Assembly: GCA_027045015.1 (NCBI GenBank)
Contig: JALUBF010000002.1
Span: 1-42,414 of the forward strand
Reading direction: 5' to 3'
Length of the DNA: 42,414 bases
DNA from: Sulfurovum sp.
GTDB lineage: Bacteria > Campylobacterota > Campylobacteria > Campylobacterales > Sulfurovaceae
A program made the position numbers and the translations under genes. This document shows, one piece after another, positions 29,001-37,895 of the stretch. Below the pieces are notes generated by a model. The model saw nothing but the letters and a program-made list of their open reading frames with translations. It had not been told where the DNA came from and ran no database searches. The number at the start of each line of letters is the position of its first letter. Position 1 is the stretch's first letter.

Positions 29001-29555
29001 ATGAAACACAATAAACTAACTTCAATAATATTTATATTTTTTATATCACTTTTATTGAGTCAACAAGCATTAGCTATTAGCCCTGCTGAAAAACTAGATA
29101 ATGCTGTAAATATGAGTATAGATAAATTTAAAAGAGACGTTCCTGGAGCTGATAAGTTTTTATCAGACGTAAAAGGTTATTTAGTATTTCCATCTATTTT
29201 AAAAGGTGGATTTGTTTTTGGTGCTGGATATGGTGAAGGTGCTTTACGCATAGAAGGTGAAACAAAACAGTATTATAGCATAGCTTCTGCATCTGTTGGA
29301 TTTCAAGCAGGGGCTCAACAAAGTAGTATGGTTATAGCATTTATAACAGAAGAGTCTTTAAATAATTTCATCAATAGTGATGGTTGGGAAGCAGGAGTAG
29401 ATGGTACTATAACTATCTCTCATTGGGGTGCATCAAAAGATATTACAAGTATAAGTTATGAAAAACCTATAGTTGCATTTATATTCAATACAAAAGGACT
29501 TATGGCAAGTGTAAGTATAAATGGTATAAAATTTAGAAAAATCATACCTCAATAG
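29001..29555 (+). CDS. Exported SYLF-domain (Ysc84-like) lipid-binding protein
   Basis: The 184-residue protein has a clear signal peptide (about residues 1-25, ending QQALA) and a SYLF/Ysc84 domain covering the rest. Family features are DVKGYLVFPSILKGGFVFGAGYGEG at about 52-76, the SASVGFQAGAQ strand and the closing KGLMASVSINGIKFRKI. SYLF proteins bind membrane lipids or phosphoinositides; bacterial ones are periplasmic or outer-membrane associated and their role is unclear. The gene stands alone with an AAAGGA ribosome site before the ATG. Its stop codon lies inside a palindrome (29551-29565), and a longer terminator-like repeat follows. Confidence 0.85.
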   Translation: MKHNKLTSIIFIFFISLLLSQQALAISPAEKLDNAVNMSIDKFKRDVPGADKFLSDVKGYLVFPSILKGGFVFGAGYGEGALRIEGETKQYYSIASASVGFQAGAQQSSMVIAFITEESLNNFINSDGWEAGVDGTITISHWGASKDITSISYEKPIVAFIFNTKGLMASVSINGIKFRKIIPQ

Positions 29556-29646
29556 AAGTTCTATTGTTTCTATATCTAATTAAGAGTATTTTTATCTTGT
29601 TTAGATATACTTCCTCTATATCTTAGGTATAGAAACAATTTTTATT
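29551..29646 (+). terminator. Nested hairpin terminator after the SYLF gene
   Basis: A 7-bp palindrome, AATAGAA-G-TTCTATT, spans the stop codon. Overlapping it is a perfect 12-bp inverted repeat, ATTGTTTCTATA (29563-29574) and TATAGAAACAAT (29628-29639), followed by TTTTATT. The 53-nt loop contains further pairing (TATCTAA/TTAGATA). The T-rich end suggests termination of the SYLF transcript. Confidence 0.55.
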
Positions 29647-29714
29647 CTTCCTCCCTTTTAAAAATGTTTTATATTCATAACATCAATATATTCTCCTAAC
29701 TATACCTAAGATAT
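29618..29714. repeat. 14-bp inverted repeat between SYLF and pseudouridine synthase genes
   Basis: ATATCTTAGGTATA at 29618-29631 and its exact reverse complement at 29701-29714 flank 69 bp. The second arm ends exactly at the stop codon of the minus-strand gene. The first arm overlaps the 12-bp repeat of the terminator, so two alternative folds compete. Confidence 0.7.
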
Positions 29715-30575
29715 TTAATCTAACAATCCATAAAAATCACTAGGGGCATCTACCTCTATAGATACATCTTTTTTAGTTATTGGGTGATTAAACTTTAAAC
29801 TTCTTGAATGTAATCCCATACGACCACCTTTTTTACCATAACGTTCATCTCCTACTATAGCATTACCTATCCAAGATAGATGAGCCCGTATCTGATGTTG
29901 TCTTCCTGTTTCTATATTTACTTCTAGTAAAGATCGATTATTTGAAGATTTTAGTAGATTGTACTTTGTTATAGCAGATTTTGCATCTTTATGTTTACCA
30001 ACATGCATACGATACTCTTTCTCATCTAATCTAAGTGGTTGAGTTATGGTATCTGACTCTTTTTTAGGAGTACCCTCCACTACAGCAAGATAAGTTTTTT
30101 CTGTTCTTGCCCACTCTTTCATAACTAACTCTCTTAACTCTTTTGATGTTGCAAAAAGCAAGATGCCTGAGGTATCTCGATCTAGTCTATGTACAGGCCA
30201 AAGTTTTATAGACTCTTTAGATCGTGATAGTTGAGAACGAAGTAAAGCTAAAGCATGATTTTTATTATCTTTATTTGTCCCTACAGATAACAATCCTGCT
30301 GGTTTATTTATAGCTATTAATCCATTATTATTATATATAATCTCTAACTTTTTAGGCTCTTTATTTGTATGATACCCTGTACGTTGAGTCATACCAATAG
30401 ATATGACATCATTTTCGCATACAATAAAATCGTACTTTGTTTGAGCTAAACCATTTACAAAAATAGCACCACTTTGAAGTCTCTGCTTTACCTTCTTCTT
30501 AGCCCATTCATCTAATATCTCAAAAAGATATGGAAGAAGTTTTGTACGCTTATCTACTCTATATTGTTGTGCCAT
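29715..30575 (-). CDS. RluA-family 23S rRNA/tRNA pseudouridine synthase
   Basis: The 286-residue protein isomerises uridine to pseudouridine in structured RNA. It has an N-terminal S4 RNA-binding domain (about residues 8-60) and the RluA catalytic motif HRLDRDTSG at 129-137, with nucleophile D132. The later GRQHQIRAHLSWIG segment is also standard. The family contains RluA, RluC and RluD types, and the RNA site cannot be assigned from sequence. Its ATG lies 13 nt after the stop of ccsBA on the same strand, so they probably share a message, and it ends at one arm of an inverted repeat. Confidence 0.92.
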   Translation of the reverse strand: MAQQYRVDKRTKLLPYLFEILDEWAKKKVKQRLQSGAIFVNGLAQTKYDFIVCENDVISIGMTQRTGYHTNKEPKKLEIIYNNNGLIAINKPAGLLSVGTNKDNKNHALALLRSQLSRSKESIKLWPVHRLDRDTSGILLFATSKELRELVMKEWARTEKTYLAVVEGTPKKESDTITQPLRLDEKEYRMHVGKHKDAKSAITKYNLLKSSNNRSLLEVNIETGRQHQIRAHLSWIGNAIVGDERYGKKGGRMGLHSRSLKFNHPITKKDVSIEVDAPSDFYGLLD

Positions 30576-30588
30576 TTTATATCCTAAT

Positions 30589-33500
30589 TTATTTCAATTT
30601 CCTATTTCTAAAAGCAAGTAAGGTAAGTGTAAATACCCCTGCTACTGCATAGTATATCCATACAGGGATAGGTACTGGGTCACCTGCTGCATAAGAGTGA
30701 AGTCCAGAGAGATAATAATTTACTCCAAAATATGTCATAAGTACTACTGAATATACCCAAGTTGCTGAAACATTATAGATAAAATTAGACCTTAATGATG
30801 GTATAAAACGTAAATGAAGTACTGTTGCATATATAAGTATAGTTACTGCTGCCCAAGTCTCTTTACTATCCCAACCCCAGTAGCGTCCCCAAGACTCATT
30901 TGCCCATACACCACCAAGAAAGTTACCAATTGTCATAAGCATAAGTCCTATAATAAGCCCCATTTCAGAAAGATTGGTTAGCTCTTTTATAGAACGGTCT
31001 ATATTTTTATGTCCCGATTTACCTCTAAGTATGTAGAGTATAAGAACAAGAAGTGACAAGATAGAACCCAATCCCAAGAAACCATCACCAGATATAATAG
31101 TTGCTACATGTATCATAAGCCAATATGATTTAAGTACTGGTACAAGATTGGTAATAACTGGATTTATAAAACTTAAATGAGCTACAAGCATTGTAAATCC
31201 TGCTAAAAGTGCTGTACCTGCCAATGCAAATGGAGAGCGTCTAGCTAAAATAATACCTGCAAATACAGTAGTTGCTGCTATAAATACTATGGATTCATAT
31301 GCATTTGACCATGGAGCATGTCCTGCTATATACCAACGAATACCCATACCAATAATATGCAATATGAAACCAAATAGAAGAAGACTCCACGCAATACGCA
31401 TAACCCATTTCATAGAGAATGTTGGTTTCATTACATTTATAAATGCAAAGATAAGCAATACTATTCCTATGCTTAGATAAAGAGGAAATAGTTTAGAAAA
31501 TAGTCCTAATTTGTTATACCATATTTCCATCTTTATATGTCTTTTACTTGGCATAACTTTTGAACCATACTTCTGTTGGAATTTTTCTATACCCATTAAA
31601 GCTCTATCTGCATAATTCCATTTACCAGTTCTAACACCCTCTTCTACCATAAGAAAATATGCTGAGATACTCATCTTTACATCTTTCGCATATTTTGGAG
31701 AGAATTTTTTTAATGCTTCTATAGGAGAGAACCATTTATTGTTAGGGTCATTTGGTTTAGGATAGATACGCATAAGTGTACCTTGATATACCATATATGC
31801 AACATTCACACGCTCATCTATTTTTATAAGCTCTTTATCATATTGTGATTTTTCAAGTGGTTTTTTTCTACTTGATTTAGTTATCTGATTATATAGCTTA
31901 TAACTATCATCTTTTTTATCAAAAAAGTCAGAAAATTTTGCATATTTTGTATCTTTAGGTAGTCCAAGCTCTAAAGCTATTTTTTTATGTCCTATTTTAA
32001 TCATAGGAATATTTTGATATAAATTAGGCTGAAGTATCATTCCTAAATATATCTGTGTAGGCTCTAACCCAAAAGGATTTATTTTACCTGTTATCTTAGA
32101 AATAACATCATGAGCCTCAGTATCCATAGGCTTCATACGCCCTCTATTGTCTTGTAAAGCAAGCATACCAAACTTACGACAATGCTCAAGAGAATAAGCT
32201 TTCATTTGTTTAAGTGTTGTAGCATTTACTTCCATTGAAGATGCATCTATATGCTGAGGCATAAATGCAAGAAGCACAAAAGCCATAGTCGCTATAGTAG
32301 CATTTTGTAGTTTTCTAGCCCCTTTTAAAAGTTTTTGAAATCTACCTGTTGGTATAAATAGACTCCATAACATACCTATGGCAAGTAGTAGGTAGCCTAA
32401 ATATGTTGGAAGTGTCCCTGGGTCATGATTTACAGATAGTATTGTACCTCTCTCATCAGGGTCATATGATGATTGGAAAATTCTATAGTTTCTGTGATCT
32501 AATATATGGTTCATATAAATCCTATACGGCATAGTTATATTTTGTTCTTTATCTATAAGTACTACTTCACTAGCATAAGAAGCTGGTGTCATAGAACCAG
32601 GATAACGCTCTAATTCAAACTTTTTAAGTTTTATACTAAATGGTAAAGAGATTATCTTAGCACCAATACGAATAGCAATATCTACACCATTTAGTGTAAA
32701 TCTTTTAAGTTTACCAACTTTACCTTTTATCGGTTCGCATATAACTACTTTACTCTTATCTCCTACTTTTACCTTGAGTTTAATATATTCAGGCTCTCCA
32801 GCTTTTGTTTTAAGGTCATGAGATACATTTTTAAGAACAGCTTTTTCATGAATAGCCTTAAGAACTATAGCATTAGCACCAAAACGATATAGTGTTCTTC
32901 TGCTTAATTCATTTTTACCTACTGGAAGTTCTGAACTTTTTCTAGTATCCATTTTAAGTGTTTTTAAGACATAAGGAAAATTAACTTTTAATGCATTAGG
33001 TTTACCTGACATTTCAAATGTAGGTTTATCAGAAGGTATATGTTTTACATTATAAGCTATATAAAAACTACCAAAATCTTTTATATCTCCTGATTTAAAA
33101 AAGTAAATTCTACCTCGTCCACCAGCTGATACTTTTAACTCAAGTAGTGTTTTACCATGTTCGTCAAAAGCTATCTCTTGATGAACTGTAGGCATATATT
33201 TTAAAAGTGAAACTTCTACTTTTTTATCTCCTACTTTTAACTCTTTATTGAGACTATTTGATGTCATAGTAGAAAAATAAAGAGGTTTTTCAAAAGAAGC
33301 ATTAGCATCTTTTGTTATGGCTGAAAATTGTAAAGTCTTTACATCTGAAACCATCATATTTGTAGATTGACCCTCACGAATATGCATAATACCTTCATAT
33401 CCAACATAACGGGTAATCAATGCTCCAAATGCAATGATAATAAATGAGAAATGAAACAAAAATACAGGAAATTTTGTTTTATATGATTTATATTTTAATA

Positions 33501-33684
33501 TCTGATAAGTCAATATCATTATAAAATATGCTAAGAAAAATTCAAACCATTGTGCTTTATATATTAATGCCCTAGCTGTCTGAGTACCATAGTCATTTTC
33601 AATAAATGTTGCCGTTCCTATAGCTACACCAAAAATAAACATAACTAGTACAGCCATCTGCATAGATAGTAGTCGTTTTAACAT
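30589..33684 (-). CDS. ccsBA: Cytochrome c synthetase CcsBA (ResB-CcsA fusion)
   Basis: System II cytochrome c biogenesis exports heme and joins it to apocytochrome CXXCH in the periplasm. Here both parts are one 1031-residue protein, as in Helicobacter and Campylobacter. The N-terminal ResB/CcsB part has membrane helices and a large periplasmic domain (about 100-420), with an intramembrane His candidate H78 in FLFHFSF. The C-terminal CcsA part has the WWD heme-handling motif WGRYWGWDSKETW at 932-944. It also has flanking periplasmic His candidates in WLMIHVATI and at H996 in LHSYAAGD. It provides the cytochromes c needed for respiration. It precedes the pseudouridine synthase gene by 13 nt. 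Confidence 0.96.
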   Translation of the reverse strand: MLKRLLSMQMAVLVMFIFGVAIGTATFIENDYGTQTARALIYKAQWFEFFLAYFIMILTYQILKYKSYKTKFPVFLFHFSFIIIAFGALITRYVGYEGIMHIREGQSTNMMVSDVKTLQFSAITKDANASFEKPLYFSTMTSNSLNKELKVGDKKVEVSLLKYMPTVHQEIAFDEHGKTLLELKVSAGGRGRIYFFKSGDIKDFGSFYIAYNVKHIPSDKPTFEMSGKPNALKVNFPYVLKTLKMDTRKSSELPVGKNELSRRTLYRFGANAIVLKAIHEKAVLKNVSHDLKTKAGEPEYIKLKVKVGDKSKVVICEPIKGKVGKLKRFTLNGVDIAIRIGAKIISLPFSIKLKKFELERYPGSMTPASYASEVVLIDKEQNITMPYRIYMNHILDHRNYRIFQSSYDPDERGTILSVNHDPGTLPTYLGYLLLAIGMLWSLFIPTGRFQKLLKGARKLQNATIATMAFVLLAFMPQHIDASSMEVNATTLKQMKAYSLEHCRKFGMLALQDNRGRMKPMDTEAHDVISKITGKINPFGLEPTQIYLGMILQPNLYQNIPMIKIGHKKIALELGLPKDTKYAKFSDFFDKKDDSYKLYNQITKSSRKKPLEKSQYDKELIKIDERVNVAYMVYQGTLMRIYPKPNDPNNKWFSPIEALKKFSPKYAKDVKMSISAYFLMVEEGVRTGKWNYADRALMGIEKFQQKYGSKVMPSKRHIKMEIWYNKLGLFSKLFPLYLSIGIVLLIFAFINVMKPTFSMKWVMRIAWSLLLFGFILHIIGMGIRWYIAGHAPWSNAYESIVFIAATTVFAGIILARRSPFALAGTALLAGFTMLVAHLSFINPVITNLVPVLKSYWLMIHVATIISGDGFLGLGSILSLLVLILYILRGKSGHKNIDRSIKELTNLSEMGLIIGLMLMTIGNFLGGVWANESWGRYWGWDSKETWAAVTILIYATVLHLRFIPSLRSNFIYNVSATWVYSVVLMTYFGVNYYLSGLHSYAAGDPVPIPVWIYYAVAGVFTLTLLAFRNRKLK

Positions 33685-33743
33685 CTTTTAAACCTTTTCA
33701 ATATTAATAAAAGCGATTTTAGCCAATGTTTGTTAATGAGTTG

Positions 33744-34190
33744 CTAAGATTTTATTTTTTTACTGTTATCTTCTATAAGTGTCTCTAAAAACTCTAATAT
33801 ATGCTCTTGAAAAAGTCTATCTTCATCATCATCTATACATTCATTTAGTTTTTTCAATAAATCAATATCTATTTTTTTAACAAAACGTGGTATTTTTTTT
33901 GTATCTCTCTCTATAATCTTAACAAGATCTTCAAAATTCAATCCATTATTTGTAATTATCTTATTATGATACTCATTGACAGTATCTACCAATACATCTG
34001 CACGATCGGTATCATTTCTATATATAATATGTGCAATCTCTTTGAGTTTCTCTTCTTCACACTCATTTATCTCACCATTAGAAGTAATCATTAAAGTTAA
34101 AAGTTTTGCTCTATACTCTAAAGAACTATGATGATAAACTAAAAATTCTCTAAACATTTTAAGTATAAGTCGTTTTAATTTGTTAAACAA
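33744..34190 (-). CDS. TerB-like helical protein, TTG start
   Basis: The 148-residue protein appears all-helical and acidic, with LEYRAKLLTLMITSNGEINECEEEKLKEIAH near residues 24-54. That pattern resembles TerB/DjlA-type domains. TerB-like proteins bind divalent metal and often sit near membranes; no role can be inferred here. A basic N-terminal helix (KLKRLILKMFREF) could contact the membrane. The start appears to be a TTG at 34190 with AAGGA six bases upstream. An internal ATG at residue 12 (34157) is the alternative. It is divergent from the SafE-like gene, with 64 nt between them. Confidence 0.6.
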   Translation of the reverse strand: MFNKLKRLILKMFREFLVYHHSSLEYRAKLLTLMITSNGEINECEEEKLKEIAHIIYRNDTDRADVLVDTVNEYHNKIITNNGLNFEDLVKIIERDTKKIPRFVKKIDIDLLKKLNECIDDDEDRLFQEHILEFLETLIEDNSKKIKS

Positions 34191-34254
34191 TCCATATCCT
34201 TAACACTCTTTTAACAAAAGTATACTATAGTTTTACAAAAATGGATAATACAAT

Positions 34255-35040
34255 ATGGAAAATATAGATTTACTTATCATTCTATCTACTGCTTTTTTAG
34301 GATCTGTAGGACACTGCATCGGTATGTGTGGGGGGATAGTAGTAGCTTATAGCTCATCTAAAATAGACCATAAGTCATCTTACCTTAAACAGACTCTCTC
34401 TCATCTTGCATACAACTTTGGACGAGTTACGACATATACTGTTCTTGGTGGAATGTTTGGCTATCTTGGTAAAGTTGCTGCTTTTACTCCAACTACTAAA
34501 GGGGTATTGTTCCTTTTAACTGGATTACTTATGGTACTAGCTGGGCTATCTCTTATAGGAAATCTCAAATTTTTAAACTCAGCAGAGTGGTCTGTATCTA
34601 AATATGCTTGGTTTCAAAATAGCTTTAGAAGACTTATGGCTTCAGATACCTATGGGAGTTTTTATCTACTAGGAATGTTAAATGGTATTATACCTTGTGG
34701 TCTTGTTTACTCATTTGCTATCTTTGCAGCAAGTACGGCTAGTCCTCTTTATGGAGCTATAGTCATGGCTCTATTTGGTTTGGCAACTATCCCTGCTCTA
34801 TTCTTTTTAGGTTTTGTAACAAAATTTTTACAAAAAGGTAATCTACGAGGAACTATGATGAAATTAGCCTCAATGCTCGTGATAGTTTATGGGATTATGA
34901 CACTATATAAAGGTTACAATTTTGTAGTACACCCACAAGATACACAAAAGATGATGGATAGTATGAGAACGGGTAGTATTAAGAGTAAATTAGAGGGCAA
35001 ATGTGGTGGAATGAAATGTGCTCCAGGTAAATGTGGGTAA
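34255..35040 (+). CDS. DsbD_2/SafE-like membrane protein with Cys-rich tail
   Basis: The 261-residue inner-membrane protein has six or so hydrophobic helices. Its first is followed by the hallmark GHCIGMCGG (H20, C21, C25) of the DsbD_2 family, often labelled sulfite exporter TauE/SafE or cytochrome c biogenesis transmembrane protein. A second conserved segment, NGIIPCGLVYSF, carries another Cys. The C-terminus is unusual: GKCGGMKCAPGKCG places Cys at 250, 255 and 260, a likely metal- or redox-binding tail. In related bacteria such proteins are linked to copper or thiol handling for cytochrome oxidase; that is inference. It lies 18 nt before truD. Confidence 0.75.
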   Translation: MENIDLLIILSTAFLGSVGHCIGMCGGIVVAYSSSKIDHKSSYLKQTLSHLAYNFGRVTTYTVLGGMFGYLGKVAAFTPTTKGVLFLLTGLLMVLAGLSLIGNLKFLNSAEWSVSKYAWFQNSFRRLMASDTYGSFYLLGMLNGIIPCGLVYSFAIFAASTASPLYGAIVMALFGLATIPALFFLGFVTKFLQKGNLRGTMMKLASMLVIVYGIMTLYKGYNFVVHPQDTQKMMDSMRTGSIKSKLEGKCGGMKCAPGKCG

Positions 35041-35046
35041 ATACGC

Positions 35047-35052
35047 TATAAT
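35047..35052 (+). promoter_or_regulatory. TATAAT just before truD, possible leaderless start
   Basis: CTATAATTTCATTATG places a consensus -10 box so that transcription would begin near the truD ATG at 35059. No Shine-Dalgarno sequence is seen before that ATG. Confidence 0.35.
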
Positions 35053-35058
35053 TTCATT

Positions 35059-36147
35059 ATGAATTATATTAAAACTTACGCATACAACCATAAACCCCTC
35101 TCATTTAATTTTGAGCAGACAACAGAACGATTTTTTGTAGAGGAGATACCTCTTTATAACTTTACAGGTACAGGTAGCTACCTCATACTAAAGATAAAAA
35201 AAACTGATATGAGTACACTAAAGCTCATAACTGTTCTTGCAAAAGCTACAGGTTTACAAGAACGAGACATAGGCTATGCTGGACTTAAAGATAAGAGTGC
35301 TACGACTATTCAGTATATATCTATCCCTAAAAATGTAGAAAAAGAGTTAAATAAAAATCTTACCACCCAAAAGATAGAGATACTAGAACGTACTTACAAT
35401 AAAGCCCCTATAAAGATAGGTCATTTAAAGGGAAATAACTTCTCTATATGCTTACACAATATAAATTCAAGTGATGCAAAATTTTTCAATACTATTGCTA
35501 AAAAAATGCAAAAAGATGGCATACCAAACTACTATGGCTACCAACGATTTGGAGAAGATAGTCGTTCATACCTACAAGGGAAAGAGATAGCCCATTCAGG
35601 TAAAAAACTTAAAGGTAGTAGAGAGAAACTTTTAGTATCGGCATATCAGAGCTATCTATTTAACAAATGGCTACAACAAAGAGTAAAACTATCTACCATC
35701 ATAGCTTCTAACAATATAGAAGTAGCTACCAAAAAATTAAACTATCCCCTAGAACTTGTAAAAGTATTGGCGAAACAACCACATATATTTAAACTATTTT
35801 TAGGTGATATTACTATGCCCTACCCTTATGGTAAAGCAAAGTATGTTAAAGATATGTACCAATCATCTATATTGTTTTCACAAAAAAAGTTAAGTCCTAC
35901 AGGACTTTTATGTGGAGAGAGAGTAGAACGCTCAAAATCAGATGCTTACCATCTTGAAGAGCCTTATGACGATAGAGAGCTTACAACACTAAGGGGAGAT
36001 AGACGTTTTGCTTGGATATGGCCAGATAGTGTAGAGACAAACTATAACCCAGATAGTAAAAAACTTACAGTTGAGTTTTACCTACCTAAAGGTTCATATG
36101 CTACTACATTTTTAGAAGAGATTGGAAAGTTTTCACTTAAATCGTAG
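35059..36147 (+). CDS. truD: tRNA pseudouridine synthase D
   Basis: TruD modifies U13 of certain tRNAs, such as tRNA-Glu. The 362-residue protein has the TruD signature GYAGLKDKSA with catalytic D78, and the later conserved segment PNYYGYQRFG. The C-terminal region LRGDRRFAWIWP is consistent with the family. TruD has no sequence likeness to RluA-type enzymes, so this window encodes two unrelated pseudouridine synthases. The ATG at 35059 has no clear ribosome site. Its last 11 bases overlap the stop end of the convergent receiver-protein gene. Confidence 0.94.
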   Translation: MNYIKTYAYNHKPLSFNFEQTTERFFVEEIPLYNFTGTGSYLILKIKKTDMSTLKLITVLAKATGLQERDIGYAGLKDKSATTIQYISIPKNVEKELNKNLTTQKIEILERTYNKAPIKIGHLKGNNFSICLHNINSSDAKFFNTIAKKMQKDGIPNYYGYQRFGEDSRSYLQGKEIAHSGKKLKGSREKLLVSAYQSYLFNKWLQQRVKLSTIIASNNIEVATKKLNYPLELVKVLAKQPHIFKLFLGDITMPYPYGKAKYVKDMYQSSILFSQKKLSPTGLLCGERVERSKSDAYHLEEPYDDRELTTLRGDRRFAWIWPDSVETNYNPDSKKLTVEFYLPKGSYATTFLEEIGKFSLKS

Positions 36148-37876
36148 TAAACTTTTTAAGAACATCTTTTATCTCATCTATCTTGAGAGGTTTAGATATG
36201 GAGTCATCTAAACCTTCAGATATATACTCTTCTTTGTTTGTTATTGTATTGTTTACACTTAATGCTACAATAGGTGTATGTTCTAAATTATTATCTTTTT
36301 CATATTTTAAAATAGTTTTAGTAGCATCTATACCATTCATAATTGGCATTTGGATATCCATAAATACCATATCAAACTTACTTTTTTTATATACTTTTAC
36401 AGCCTCTTTACCATCTTTTGCAAATGTAATATTAAAATTAAACTTCTCAAAAATAGACTTCATTAATTCTCTATTTCTACTATTGTCATCGGCTACCAAT
36501 ATATCTAATGAAGGAAATTCATCTTTTTCTATAGAATTTGTTTTAACTATATGAATATCTGATAAATCTAAAATATCATTTAATATACTAATCAAATGAT
36601 ATGAAGATTTCTCTATTACACTTAAAAACTCCTCTTGTTCTAATGTTACACCCATATCTCTTAATAATTGAGTAAATTCTATAAGTGTATGAATAGGCGT
36701 ACTTATCTCATTTGATAATATAGATAAAAATTCTGATTTTGATTTAGATTCTTCAGCATATCCTTTACTTTTTTTATCTAAGATATCAAATCCTTCTTTT
36801 ATATAAAAAAATAAATCACTATCATCTTTTATATCATCATATATTTTCTTTAAATATAAATCATCATCATCTGAATACATTGAAAAGTTAGATATATAAT
36901 CTGCAATATAATGAAGCTTTCGTTTATTATCTTTAACTGTTTTCTCATCTCTAATTATATATAGTAATGAAAGAAAGGTGATTACTATTGTAAATAATGA
37001 TATAAGCATCTCCATCAAATATATATAATTTCTTTTACTATATAATGCATCTATTTTTTTAGTTAAAAAAATCTCTATTTTATATAAAAAATCTTCTTTA
37101 GAATCTAAAAGTTTTATTAATTTAGAAGCATTTTTAGTATATTTTTTACTATTTTTGGGAAGAAATATTTCTCTATGTATCTTACCAATCTTATTTAATT
37201 TTTTTTGAAAATCTTTATTTAACAATAATCTATGAAGTAACTTTTCACCATATGAGTTATATTTATTTAATTCTATTTTATCTAAAGTTGATTCTCTTAT
37301 AACTCTATTCCAAAAAATAGAAATTTTAGAAGATATAGGCTTTTCTTCAGATATGTATATTTTTGTAAAAATTTTATCCAATTCCGTAGCATATATTATT
37401 TGTATAAGCTCACTATATAAAGTAATCATTTGATGCTCACTATAATTATTGTTCATAGAGTTTATTTCTGAAATATATTTAGATAAATTAGATGTTATTT
37501 TTTGATATTTTTTTTTATCTATTATTTTTATAAAATCACTAATATTATTTTGTATAAATATATTTTTAAGATATATACTTTTATTTATTAATCTATAAAT
37601 ATCTATTTTTAACATTTTTGCTTGTTTTATCAGTTTATCTGTTGTTACTTTTATTTTATTACATTCTTTATCTTTTATACCACTATTACACAGTAATTCA
37701 TTAAGAGAAGATATCTCTAATTTTTGTAATGAAATACTACTATTATTTAAATATTCAACTTTTATATCTTTATTATAATTTTCCCATGATGTATATCCCC
37801 AATAACTACTCAAACTAATTAACATTATAAGTGGTATAATTTTTATATAAAATATAGATAATTTATTATCCTTCAT
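36137..37876 (-). CDS. Membrane sensor with degenerate kinase core and intact receiver domain
   Basis: From the ATG at 37876, preceded by AGGAG, the protein has 579 residues. TM1 is at about 8-26, a mostly helical Lys-rich extracytoplasmic region spans about 27-285, and TM2 is at about 286-308. A helical linker then leads into a DHp-like pair (382-440). At the H-box the sequence is LSNEISTP, with Asn389 where hybrid kinases have His (S-H-E-I-R-T-P). The receiver starts right after, at about 457, so there is no room for a HATPase_c domain. The receiver itself looks intact: D463/D464, phosphoacceptor D507 in VFMDIQMP, S540 and K562 in SKPL. It cannot autophosphorylate by the usual route and must receive phosphate from another protein or signal by binding. 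A longer TTG start at 37915 would overlap the upstream gene. Confidence 0.85.
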   Translation of the reverse strand: MKDNKLSIFYIKIIPLIMLISLSSYWGYTSWENYNKDIKVEYLNNSSISLQKLEISSLNELLCNSGIKDKECNKIKVTTDKLIKQAKMLKIDIYRLINKSIYLKNIFIQNNISDFIKIIDKKKYQKITSNLSKYISEINSMNNNYSEHQMITLYSELIQIIYATELDKIFTKIYISEEKPISSKISIFWNRVIRESTLDKIELNKYNSYGEKLLHRLLLNKDFQKKLNKIGKIHREIFLPKNSKKYTKNASKLIKLLDSKEDFLYKIEIFLTKKIDALYSKRNYIYLMEMLISLFTIVITFLSLLYIIRDEKTVKDNKRKLHYIADYISNFSMYSDDDDLYLKKIYDDIKDDSDLFFYIKEGFDILDKKSKGYAEESKSKSEFLSILSNEISTPIHTLIEFTQLLRDMGVTLEQEEFLSVIEKSSYHLISILNDILDLSDIHIVKTNSIEKDEFPSLDILVADDNSRNRELMKSIFEKFNFNITFAKDGKEAVKVYKKSKFDMVFMDIQMPIMNGIDATKTILKYEKDNNLEHTPIVALSVNNTITNKEEYISEGLDDSISKPLKIDEIKDVLKKFTTI

Positions 37877-37895
37877 AATCAACACTCTCCTAAAA

